The notes below the pieces were generated by a model, which did no database searches, was not told where the DNA came from, and worked only from the letters and a program-made list of their open reading frames with translations. Below, in pieces: positions 1-5,078 of a DNA stretch of 12,685 nt. The first letter of the stretch is position 1. Each line of letters starts with the position of its first letter. The stretch is taken from NCBI GenBank assembly GCA_900554595.1, contig USHZ01000042.1, forward strand, positions 1-12,685. Reading direction: 5' to 3'. The stretch comes from an uncultured Collinsella sp. (GTDB lineage: Bacteria; Actinomycetota; Coriobacteriia; Coriobacteriales; Coriobacteriaceae). Position numbers and translations under genes: made by a program.

Positions 1-1
1 T

Positions 2-910
2 CGACACCAACGCGATGCCGATAACGCCGCACAAGAGGGCTCCGGCAAGCGACAGGCCGGCAATCGAGATAATCAGCAGCAGGACGGCGGGGACGACAGC
101 AATCGTACCCAAAAGACCGCTCATCCACAGGGGCGTGGGGCGCTGGTGGAGCATTCCGGCGGCGCTGGCGGTCGCACGCGGAAAGACGAGCTCGAGCAAC
201 AGGGCGATAAAGCAAGTCGACAGGGCTGCGGCCACGATGCCGCCGATGGTGTCGTTAACCGTAGAGGTGTTCTCGTTCTCGGTGCGGTCGATCTTGAGCG
301 CGCCGACCTCGGCTCCTGCGGCGCGCTCGGGGTCCTCGGAAACATGCGCGCTCACGGTGCCGGTGATGCGGGCGTTTTTACCCAAGATGAGCTTGTCGGC
401 CCAGACCTCGACATCGCCATCGACGGTGCCGTCAATGGTTACCGTACTGCCTGCGAGCGCTGCCGACTTGGCAGAGCCGCGCAGGGCAACCGTCTCGCCC
501 ATCGCGTAAAAACAGCTGGCGGTGCTACCGGTGTTGAGCACGACATGCTGGCCAGCTACCGTCACACTGCCATCGATCGTGGTTTTGGCGATGTCGATGG
601 TGCGCGCCGCCAGGCGAACGGCGCCACCCACGGTGCAGTCGCGAATCGAAAGGCTGTCGCCCGCCGCGATGATATCGCGGTCGATGGAGGTGTCGTCCAG
701 GTTGAGGCTCTGACCGGCCCAGTACAGGTCGCCTTCGACGCCGGACGGATTGGCGTCATTGTCGGTCGCAAGTACGTTGCCTGCGGTGTCCGTGCCGGCG
801 AACGAAGCCGTGGGAAGTACGGTCAGCGCAAGCACAATCAGTGCGAACAGGAGGGCGATGCGGCCACGCGCTTTACGGCGCCGGGACGACGGTGCTAGGT
901 TGCAAGGCAT
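2..910 (-). CDS. Secreted membrane protein with bactofilin-like beta-helix domain (3' end off the window)
   Basis: Reading the minus strand from the ATG at 908-910 gives 303 uninterrupted codons that run off the left edge, so the C-terminus is missing. An AAGGA ribosome binding site lies 6 bases upstream. Residues 1-39 form a signal peptide: a basic start (RRRKARGR), a hydrophobic core and a likely cleavage site after SFA. Residues about 60-190 carry short, regularly spaced beta-strand repeats rich in V, I, G, D and T (for example TVTIDGTVDGDVEVW), as in bactofilin or polymer-forming cytoskeletal domains. Two hydrophobic segments follow at about 221-243 and 264-300. Seen: signal peptide, repeats, membrane segments. 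Inferred: an envelope protein whose beta-helix lies outside the membrane, possibly a scaffold. Ordinary bactofilins are cytosolic, so the export signal is unusual. It lies 106 bp downstream of the TRIC-family gene on the same strand. Confidence 0.8.
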   Translation of the reverse strand, partial: MPCNLAPSSRRRKARGRIALLFALIVLALTVLPTASFAGTDTAGNVLATDNDANPSGVEGDLYWAGQSLNLDDTSIDRDIIAAGDSLSIRDCTVGGAVRLAARTIDIAKTTIDGSVTVAGQHVVLNTGSTASCFYAMGETVALRGSAKSAALAGSTVTIDGTVDGDVEVWADKLILGKNARITGTVSAHVSEDPERAAGAEVGALKIDRTENENTSTVNDTIGGIVAAALSTCFIALLLELVFPRATASAAGMLHQRPTPLWMSGLLGTIAVVPAVLLLIISIAGLSLAGALLCGVIGIALVS

Positions 911-922
911 AGTGAATCCTTC

Positions 923-947
923 GTTAGATACTCGACATGTATCTAAC
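923..947 (-). promoter_or_regulatory. Perfect 9-bp inverted repeat in the leader of the bactofilin-like gene
   Basis: The arms GTTAGATAC (923-931) and GTATCTAAC (939-947) are exact complements around a 7-base spacer. They end 12 bases upstream of the start codon, just before the ribosome binding site. It could be an operator or an mRNA hairpin that influences translation. I see no convincing -35/-10 pair beside it, so its role is open. Confidence 0.45.
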
Positions 948-972
948 AGGGTACCCAACGCGCGGGTGCTCT

Positions 973-1001
973 AAAAGAACCTCTCGGTTGCATTTCGGAG
1001 G
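973..1001 (-). terminator. Weak terminator-like hairpin after the TRIC-family gene
   Basis: On the minus strand, 16 bases past the TRIC-family stop codon, a short stem forms between CCTCCG and CGAGAGG with one bulged base. It is followed by TTCTTTTA. The stem is short and the T-run interrupted, so termination is probably incomplete if it occurs. Confidence 0.3.
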
Positions 1002-1016
1002 GCTGTGCCGTGCTGT

Positions 1017-1706
1017 CTACTTTTTGCGATGCAAAAAACGCGCGATGTCGTCCTCGGTGGGACTTTTGATGTCAAAGCGCAGTGAGAGCCAGCGCAGACC
1101 CATGGTCACGACAACGCATACGACTAGCGCGGCGACATTGCTGACCAAGCCACTCATGACGAGGCTTACATAGCTTGCCGATCCGGCGATGGCCGCGATG
1201 GCATAAAAGTTAGTGCGTTGGAAAATGCCCGGAACCACGCCCATAAAGCCGTCGCGCAACATGCCGCCACCCACTGCAGTGAAGAAGCCCATCATAATGC
1301 AAACGACGGGTGCAAATCCGTAGACCAGTGCCTTGTCCGCGCCGGTTGCCGCATAGATGCCGACCGAGATGATGTCGAGCAGGGGAATGAGCTTCTCGGG
1401 TTTATCGACGATTGCCGGGAAGATGTAGATGATGGCCGCCGTGGCGATGGAGAGCGGCAGTGCCATTGGCTGGTTGAGGATGTAGACGTTGCCCACTTGC
1501 AGCGTCATATCGCGCAAAAGACCGCCGCCCAGACCGCAGACCACCGCGAGCGCGACCGCGCCCACCAGGTCAAGCTTATGCTCGCGCGCGACCAGCACGC
1601 CCGAGATCGATGCCGCGACAACAGCGAACATCTCGAGCCAAAATGGGATAGCGACCATGGCATCCGAGGCATGTGAGGTAACGGTTATAGCGGCGGCGAC
1701 GGGCAA
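1017..1706 (-). CDS. TRIC / UPF0126 family membrane protein (YicG-like), TTG start
   Basis: The protein is 229 aa if it starts at the TTG at 1704-1706. It is almost wholly hydrophobic and contains two homologous halves, each with the family signature: GLGGGLLRD in the first and AVGGGMLRD in the second. Known of the family: bacterial TRIC homologues (UPF0126) are seven-helix, homotrimeric monovalent cation channels, although some members have been linked to other small substrates. The frame stays open upstream to 1967, but that extension reads through a palindromic repeat. The TTG at 1706 has an AAAGGA site 7 bases upstream and gives the usual family length. An internal ATG at 1658 has no such site. 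It may be co-transcribed with the bactofilin-like gene 106 bp downstream. The family call is firm; the transported ion is not known. Confidence 0.88.
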   Translation of the reverse strand: MPVAAAITVTSHASDAMVAIPFWLEMFAVVAASISGVLVAREHKLDLVGAVALAVVCGLGGGLLRDMTLQVGNVYILNQPMALPLSIATAAIIYIFPAIVDKPEKLIPLLDIISVGIYAATGADKALVYGFAPVVCIMMGFFTAVGGGMLRDGFMGVVPGIFQRTNFYAIAAIAGSASYVSLVMSGLVSNVAALVVCVVVTMGLRWLSLRFDIKSPTEDDIARFLHRKK

Positions 1707-1840
1707 GATGGGGTCCTTTGAGTTGTGGGTTTGGACAATGCCCGTACATAGTACATGTTCGGCGCCGATTGCGACCCTATTGCTCGGTAAACGGTCGGCG
1801 GCGGATGCTGGCGTGGCATTGCTGGAATGCCAGGGGTCCA

Positions 1841-1905
1841 AAACATGTACGCCACCCTCCAAAAATGACATTTTTTGACATCTTTGGAGGCTGACGTACA
1901 TGTTT
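1841..1905. repeat. Imperfect 65-bp palindrome, copy A
   Basis: The outer arms ACATGTACG...CCTCCAAA (1843-1863) and TTTGGAGG...CGTACATGT (1883-1903) pair with two mismatches, and weaker complementarity continues toward the centre at about 1873. The reverse complement, with its flank GGATTGAGC (1906-1914), matches copy B at 3033-3106 with about six differences in 75 positions. It lies between the TRIC-family gene and the AbiEi/DUF559-like gene. It could be a REP/MITE-type repeat, an end of a mobile unit, or a bidirectional RNA hairpin. Confidence 0.85.
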
Positions 1906-2010
1906 GGATTGAGCCCACGGCATGAGTGAGTTGATTTACTCACATCCGGTATATTTCCCCACTTCAACGGACATAAGAGTTGGATACCGGCTCAGAGCGA
2001 GAGGCCCTCA

Positions 2011-3018
2011 ATGGATACCCCTGTTCTCATTTCGCATAAAACCGCATGGCTTGTCCATCATGCACCCCAGAATTTGGTTCAGTCTCTTGCGCGGCACGAC
2101 TACCAGATAGGCGCACGAGGCATCTCCACCCAGCAACGCGTTGCGCGCATACGACAGGCCCTTACCGACTGCGGCATTCCGTCCGATATGCTCAAGACTA
2201 TCGATATCTCGGTTGTATTCGAATTCGAGCGAATTCGCACCAAAGGCGTCATTTGCCACATTCTTGGACAAAATCTTCCCTACGAACATATTGACGAGTT
2301 GACGCCCGGAATCTTCATCACCGACGAAGCCTTCACCTTCGTGCTCGCTGCCGAGTGGATGGATAGGGTCGAATATCTCGAATATGGCTATGAAGTTTGC
2401 GGCGATTATCGCATGAGGCTCAATCCCGCCGACCCTTATACCGAGCAACCAGCCACTACCTCCAAGGATGAAATAACCGAACTGCTCGATCGGCACCCCG
2501 GCAAACCCGGTGCCACACGTGCACGGCTCGCGCTCAGGCACATCTACGATCACTCGGCCTCGCCTATGGAGACCGCTTCGGCAATCGCCCTCTCGCTCCC
2601 AACAAGCGAAGGCGGCGTTGGCATCCGAGGTATCGAACTCAACAAACCGCTCGAGATTCCTCAACGTCTCTGGTATTGCGCCAAAGCTCGAACGCTCAAA
2701 ATCGATGCGCTTGTTACCTACAAGCGCAGGGAGCTCGGTATCGAATATAAGGGCGGCTTTCACGACGAGGTCGAGCGCAAGGGGGCGGATGCGGAACGAG
2801 AGGCAGTTCTCTCCCAAATGGGGTATCGAATCGTTACGCTCACTTCGGCTCAGTTCAGCAGTCAGCTCGCCTTTCACCGCGCCATGAATAACATTCGCGA
2901 AGCACTCGGCATGCCTCGCTGTACCGACACCGGGTACCAGAGAAAACAAAACGAACTACGCAAGACACTTATCCGCAACTGGAAAGGCATGCGAGACGAG
3001 GAGACACCTTCCGAATAG
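2011..3018 (+). CDS. AbiEi/DUF559-like protein with C-terminal PD-(D/E)XK-type nuclease motif
   Basis: A 335-aa protein with ATG start and a GAGAGG site about 7 bases upstream. The N-terminal half resembles the AbiEi-type regions common in Actinobacteria: LISHKTAWLVHHAP near residue 6, the GYEVCGDYR block at 126-134 and SASPMET at 182-188. The C-terminal region has D232 in a beta-hairpin, then E245-Y-K247, then GF-H251 and a helix followed by GYRIVTLTSAQF. This is the DUF559/Vsr-like pattern of a PD-(D/E)XK nuclease, and the D...ExK residues appear intact. Known: DUF559 proteins are restriction-endonuclease-like in fold and AbiEi is the antitoxin of type IV AbiE systems. No AbiEii-like toxin partner is present. 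ATA and CGA codons and lower GC contrast with the ribosomal and purine genes, suggesting transfer. Copies of a 65-bp palindrome flank it. DNA-cleaving or defence activity is inferred. Confidence 0.75.
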   Translation: MDTPVLISHKTAWLVHHAPQNLVQSLARHDYQIGARGISTQQRVARIRQALTDCGIPSDMLKTIDISVVFEFERIRTKGVICHILGQNLPYEHIDELTPGIFITDEAFTFVLAAEWMDRVEYLEYGYEVCGDYRMRLNPADPYTEQPATTSKDEITELLDRHPGKPGATRARLALRHIYDHSASPMETASAIALSLPTSEGGVGIRGIELNKPLEIPQRLWYCAKARTLKIDALVTYKRRELGIEYKGGFHDEVERKGADAEREAVLSQMGYRIVTLTSAQFSSQLAFHRAMNNIREALGMPRCTDTGYQRKQNELRKTLIRNWKGMRDEETPSE

Positions 3019-3032
3019 CGCCACTCCCGTGA

Positions 3033-3106
3033 GCTCAATCCAAACGTGTACGTCAGCCTTCAAAGATGTCGAAAAATGTCGGTTTTGGAGGGTGACGTAC
3101 ATGTTT
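3033..3106. repeat. Imperfect palindrome, copy B (inverted relative to copy A)
   Basis: The palindrome core spans 3042-3106 with outer arms near ACGTGTACGTCA and TGACGTACATGT. It keeps the left flank GCTCAATCC (3033-3041), the complement of the right flank of copy A. It begins 14 bases after the stop codon of the AbiEi/DUF559-like gene, so it could also end that transcript. Aligned with the reverse complement of copy A it differs at about six positions. The high identity, including the central bases, points to a repeat family rather than a chance hairpin. Confidence 0.85.
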
Positions 3107-3118
3107 TGAGGGAGGGGC

Positions 3119-3152
3119 GGGTTCGAATCCCTCCTCCGCCGTATTTGCTTGA
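3119..3152 (+). pseudogene. Inverted remnant of a tRNA-Ser 3' end plus its downstream flank
   Basis: The plus strand carries GGGTTCGAATCCCTCCTCC followed by GCC, which matches the T-arm and acceptor end of the tRNA-Ser(CGA) encoded on the other strand at 3206-3296, apart from a 3-base deletion. The similarity continues past the tRNA end through TTTGCTTGA. No upstream tRNA body is present and the CCA is lost. It looks like a duplicated tRNA end, as left by integrases or rearrangement, but an inverted copy is not the classical att arrangement. Confidence 0.6.
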
Positions 3153-3167
3153 ACATGACTCGATAAC

Positions 3168-3194
3168 AAAAAAGCTCCCATTGCTGGGAGCTTT
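3168..3194 (-). terminator. Rho-independent terminator after tRNA-Ser(CGA)
   Basis: On the minus strand a 10-bp stem AAAGCTCCCA / TGGGAGCTTT with a 4-base loop is followed by a run of Ts, 12 bases downstream of the CCA of tRNA-Ser(CGA). The shape is canonical. Confidence 0.85.
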
Positions 3195-3205
3195 CTCAAG
3201 CAAAA

Positions 3206-3296
3206 TGGCGGAGGAGGAGGGATTCGAACCCTCGTGACCTTATACAGGCCAAACGGTTTTCGAGACCGCCGCATTCAACCACTCTGCCACCCCTCC
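3206..3296 (-). tRNA. tRNA-Ser (anticodon CGA)
   Basis: The minus strand folds into a 91-base class II tRNA with CCA encoded. The acceptor stem GGAGGGG/CTCCTCC contains one G-U pair, the discriminator is G, and the D-arm begins TGGCAGAGTGG. The anticodon loop CTCGAAA gives CGA, reading UCG serine codons. The long variable arm is typical of serine tRNAs and the T-arm is GAGGG-TTCGAAT-CCCTC. It follows tRNA-Ser(GGA) on the same strand. No promoter of its own is visible in the 48 bases between them. Confidence 0.96.
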
Positions 3297-3305
3297 GCGT
3301 GGGGT

Positions 3306-3336
3306 AAAAACAAAGCAGGCTCAAAGGCCTGCTTTG
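3306..3336 (-). terminator. Terminator-like hairpin between the two tRNA-Ser genes
   Basis: On the minus strand the stem CAAAGCAGGC / GCCTGCTTTG (10 bp, 6-base loop) is followed by GTTTTTAC, 8 bases after the CCA of tRNA-Ser(GGA). It looks like a true intrinsic terminator but stands before the second tRNA. It is either leaky, or acts as a processing element, or the second tRNA has a promoter I cannot see. Confidence 0.75.
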
Positions 3337-3344
3337 GAATTAAC

Positions 3345-3435
3345 TGGCGGAGAGTCAGGGATTTGAACCCTGGAGACGCTTTTGACGCCTACACGATTTC
3401 CAATCGTGCTCCTTCGGCCACTCGGACAACTCTCC
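3345..3435 (-). tRNA. tRNA-Ser (anticodon GGA)
   Basis: The minus strand gives a 91-base class II tRNA with encoded CCA. The acceptor stem is GGAGAGT/ACTCTCC, the D-arm begins TGTCCGAGTGGCCGAAGG, and the anticodon stem-loop CACGA-TTGGAAA-TCGTG gives GGA, reading UCC and UCU serine codons. It has a long variable arm and the T-arm CAGGG-TTCAAAT-CCCTG. It is the first gene after the minus-strand promoter at 3452-3479 and lies 48 bases before tRNA-Ser(CGA). Confidence 0.97.
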
Positions 3436-3451
3436 GTTAAATGCGAAAGTC

Positions 3452-3479
3452 AGTATACACGAGGAATCGCAAAGTGCAA
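3452..3479 (-). promoter_or_regulatory. Sigma-70-type promoter for the tRNA-Ser genes
   Basis: On the minus strand TTGCAC (complement of 3474-3479) and TATACT (complement of 3452-3457) are separated by 16 bases. The -10 box ends 16 bases before the 5' end of tRNA-Ser(GGA). The match is good and the position fits tRNA expression. Confidence 0.75.
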
Positions 3480-3721
3480 ACAGAAAACTTGGCATTTTTT
3501 GAAACGCTTGGCTTCGTGACGGGATCTAGGAGGCCAAAAACGGGCTCTGACCAGCATGGCAGCATGCAGCAAATTGTTCAAAATAGGTATTTATAAACGA
3601 CGTGGCAGCAATTTTAAAAATCTTTGAACGGTGTTGTGAGCCACTGGTATGCATTTCGCGACCATAGCCTTGCAATTGCTGACCTGCAGTTTGATTTGGT
3701 TTGTCCCCGTGGCGCCGTATC

Positions 3722-3730
3722 TTGTCCACA
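3722..3730 (+). promoter_or_regulatory. DnaA-box-like site TTGTCCACA
   Basis: TTGTCCACA matches the DnaA box favoured in high-GC actinobacteria and differs by one base from the E. coli consensus TTATCCACA. It is a single site about 100 bp upstream of the rpsF-ssb promoter. It may be chance, or it may link the operon to DnaA. Confidence 0.3.
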
Positions 3731-3739
3731 GATCCGTCA

Positions 3740-3760
3740 AGCATTTGGTCAGCATTTGGT
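3740..3760 (+). repeat. Tandem direct repeat of AGCATTTGGT, 11-bp period
   Basis: Two exact copies lie at 3740-3749 and 3751-3760, one helical turn apart, about 70 bp upstream of the rpsF -35 box. Helically phased direct repeats are typical of activator binding sites, but two copies are few. Confidence 0.4.
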
Positions 3761-3829
3761 TGGAAGACGCATGAAGTGCCGTGTGAGTATGGACATATGT
3801 GGAGGTCATGAGGTTGTAGCTGCATATTC

Positions 3830-3858
3830 TTGCAGCCTGGGAGGTTGAAAGATATTAT
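3830..3858 (+). promoter_or_regulatory. Promoter of the rpsF-ssb-rpsR-rplI operon
   Basis: TTGCAG at 3830-3835 and TATTAT at 3853-3858 are separated by 17 bases, a near-consensus sigma-70-type pair. It is placed for a leader of roughly 65 bases ahead of rpsF. No better candidate lies in the upstream region. Confidence 0.75.
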
Positions 3859-3874
3859 TACCAAGTCTTTTCCT

Positions 3875-3903
3875 GCTTCAGGCGCACCTTCACGACCTGA
3901 AGC
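3875..3903 (+). promoter_or_regulatory. Hairpin in the rpsF leader, candidate autoregulatory site
   Basis: GCTTCAGG (3875-3882) and CCTGAAGC (3896-3903) form a perfect 8-bp stem with a 13-base loop between the promoter and the AGGAGG site. Known: rpsF leaders of many bacteria carry a structure bound by the S6:S18 complex. I could not see the characteristic CCG bulge of that motif, so assigning it here is a guess from position. Confidence 0.4.
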
Positions 3904-3929
3904 CACATTTGCCCAGAGGAGGTGACAAT

Positions 3930-4223
3930 ATGAAGGCTTATGAACTGCTGTTCTTTGTTGACCCGTCGCTCGACCCCGAGACTCGTCTCGCTGTTATGAA
4001 GCGTATCGATACCACGATCGCTGAGGGCGCTGGCAAGGTCGACTCCGTTGACGAGTGGGGCAAGCGCAAGCTCGCCTACGAGATCAACGACCTCACCGAT
4101 GGTGACTACACCCTCATCAACTTCCACGCAGATCCTACCCAGATCGCCGAGCTTGATCGCGTCCTGCGCATCACCGACGCTGTGGTCCGCCACATGATCG
4201 TCCGTCGCGACGACCAGGAGTAA
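3930..4223 (+). CDS. rpsF: 30S ribosomal protein S6
   Basis: 97 aa, the normal length for S6. It starts MKAYELLFFVDPSLD and has the alternating strand-helix pattern of the family, with the conserved stretches WGKRKLAYEI and DGDYTLINF. S6 binds S18 and sits in the platform of the small subunit. The frame extends upstream to 3909 through a TTG, but that segment contains the AGGAGG site itself, so the ATG at 3930 is the start (spacing 8). First gene of the operon; ssb follows after 48 bp. It lacks the long acidic tail of the E. coli protein. Confidence 0.97.
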   Translation: MKAYELLFFVDPSLDPETRLAVMKRIDTTIAEGAGKVDSVDEWGKRKLAYEINDLTDGDYTLINFHADPTQIAELDRVLRITDAVVRHMIVRRDDQE

Positions 4224-4271
4224 GACTGTCGTTTTGGACTGGGCTTGTGCCCCAAGAGGAAGTAGTGAGTT

Positions 4272-4724
4272 ATGAGCATCAATCGAGTGAACATCACCGG
4301 TAACCTCACGCGTGATCCCGAGCTGCGCGCCACCGCCGGCGGAACCCAGGTTCTGTCCTTTGGCGTCGCCGTGAACGATCGTCGCCGCAACCCGCAGACT
4401 GGCGAGTGGGAGGACTATCCCAACTTTGTCGACTGCACTATGTTCGGCACGCGCGCCGAGGCCGTGAGCCGTTTCCTGGCAAAGGGAAACAAGGTCGCGA
4501 TCGAGGGCAAGCTGCGCTACAGCTCTTGGGAGCGCGACGGCCAGCGCCGGAGCAAGCTTGAGGTCATCGTCGATGAGATCGAGTTTATGAGCTCCCGTGG
4601 TGGCCAGGGTGGCTACGATCAGGGCGGTTACGCCCCCGCAGCTCCCGCGCCCGCAGCACGTCCTGCCGCACCGGTGGCCACGCCGCCCGCGGTCGACGTC
4701 TACGATGAGGACATCCCGTTTTAA
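4272..4724 (+). CDS. ssb: Single-stranded DNA-binding protein
   Basis: 150 aa. It opens with SINRVNITGNLTRDPELR, the classic SSB start, and residues 1-105 form the OB fold that wraps single-stranded DNA as a tetramer. A flexible Gly/Ala/Pro-rich linker (about 110-142) leads to the acidic tip DEDIPF (145-150), which recruits replication and repair enzymes. The tip is intact, so this is a full replicative SSB. The ribosome binding site AAGAGGAAG lies 9 bases upstream of the ATG. Position between rpsF and rpsR is the conserved bacterial arrangement, tying SSB supply to ribosome synthesis. Confidence 0.97.
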   Translation: MSINRVNITGNLTRDPELRATAGGTQVLSFGVAVNDRRRNPQTGEWEDYPNFVDCTMFGTRAEAVSRFLAKGNKVAIEGKLRYSSWERDGQRRSKLEVIVDEIEFMSSRGGQGGYDQGGYAPAAPAPAARPAAPVATPPAVDVYDEDIPF

Positions 4725-4751
4725 GGGCTGTTCACCTATTTTTGAGTGAGA

Positions 4752-4777
4752 GGCGGCTTCGGTTCGCCGAAGTTGCC
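4752..4777 (+). promoter_or_regulatory. Intercistronic hairpin with TTCG loop between ssb and rpsR
   Basis: Eleven bases at 4752-4762 pair with 4767-4777, including two G-U pairs, around a TTCG loop. No T-run follows, so it is not an intrinsic terminator. It lies 19 bases upstream of the rpsR start and could be an RNA processing or stability element, or a ribosomal-protein feedback site. Confidence 0.65.
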
Positions 4778-4796
4778 AAACGAAAGGTATTTTGAC

Positions 4797-5063
4797 ATGG
4801 CTAATGATTTTTCTGCACGTCAGCCGCGTCGTAAGTACTGCCAGTTCTGCAAGGAGAACACTGAGTTCATCGACTATAAGGACACTCAGCTTCTCCGTAA
4901 GTACATGACCGACCGTGGCAAGATCAAGCCCCGTCGCGTCACTGGCGCTTGCACGCAGCATCAGCATGACATCGCCAACGCCATCAAGCGCGCCCGCGAG
5001 ATGGCTCTCCTGCCGTACACCGTCCCCGTGGTTTCCTCTCGTGGCAACCGCGACCGCGGCTAA
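4797..5063 (+). CDS. rpsR: 30S ribosomal protein S18
   Basis: 88 aa from the ATG at 4797. The open frame begins further upstream at 4746, but that part spans the intercistronic hairpin, and GAAAGG stands 9 bases before this ATG. Conserved S18 blocks are present: YKDTQLLRKYMTDRGKI (27-43), PRRVTG (45-50) and REMALLPY near the end. C15 and C18 (CQFC) with C52 and a nearby histidine (H55 or H57) suggest the zinc-binding 'C+' form of S18; this is inferred from the residues. S18 pairs with S6 on the platform, and their shared operon fits that partnership. rplI follows after 15 bp. Confidence 0.97.
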   Translation: MANDFSARQPRRKYCQFCKENTEFIDYKDTQLLRKYMTDRGKIKPRRVTGACTQHQHDIANAIKRAREMALLPYTVPVVSSRGNRDRG

Positions 5064-5078
5064 GAAGGGAGACGCATC

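Larger units (their letters stand above)
3480..3829. other. Non-coding 350-bp stretch between the tRNA genes and the rpsF promoter
   Basis: This stretch is clearly richer in A and T than the genes around it. The open frames here (for example 3591-3809 minus and 3624-3848 plus) lack ribosome binding sites and recognisable motifs. It holds a DnaA-box-like TTGTCCACA at 3722-3730 and a tandem AGCATTTGGT repeat at 3740-3760. I see no RNA gene in it. Confidence 0.55.

Noticed and set aside
146..898. 250-codon plus-strand open frame at the left end
   Set aside because: The minus strand encodes a signal peptide, beta-helix repeats and membrane helices here. The plus frame is Arg/Gly/Ala-rich shadow.
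1741..1765. GTAC-rich small palindrome upstream of the TRIC-family gene
   Set aside because: The four-base arms are too short to separate from chance, and no -35 box accompanies the nearby TACTAT.
1931..1955. TTGATT and TATATT as a promoter for the AbiEi/DUF559-like gene
   Set aside because: The spacing is only 13 bases, too short for a working sigma-70-type promoter.
2008..2949. 313-codon minus-strand open frame opposite the AbiEi/DUF559-like gene
   Set aside because: The plus-strand protein has coherent family motifs and a ribosome binding site; the reverse frame has neither.
3591..3809. 72-codon minus-strand open frame in the gap before rpsF
   Set aside because: It has more protein-like composition than most shadows but no ribosome binding site and no recognised relatives. 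Frames of this size are expected by chance.
3526..3906. 126-codon minus-strand open frame in the gap before rpsF
   Set aside because: It begins at a GTG without a ribosome binding site, overlaps the rpsF promoter and leader, and shows no motif.
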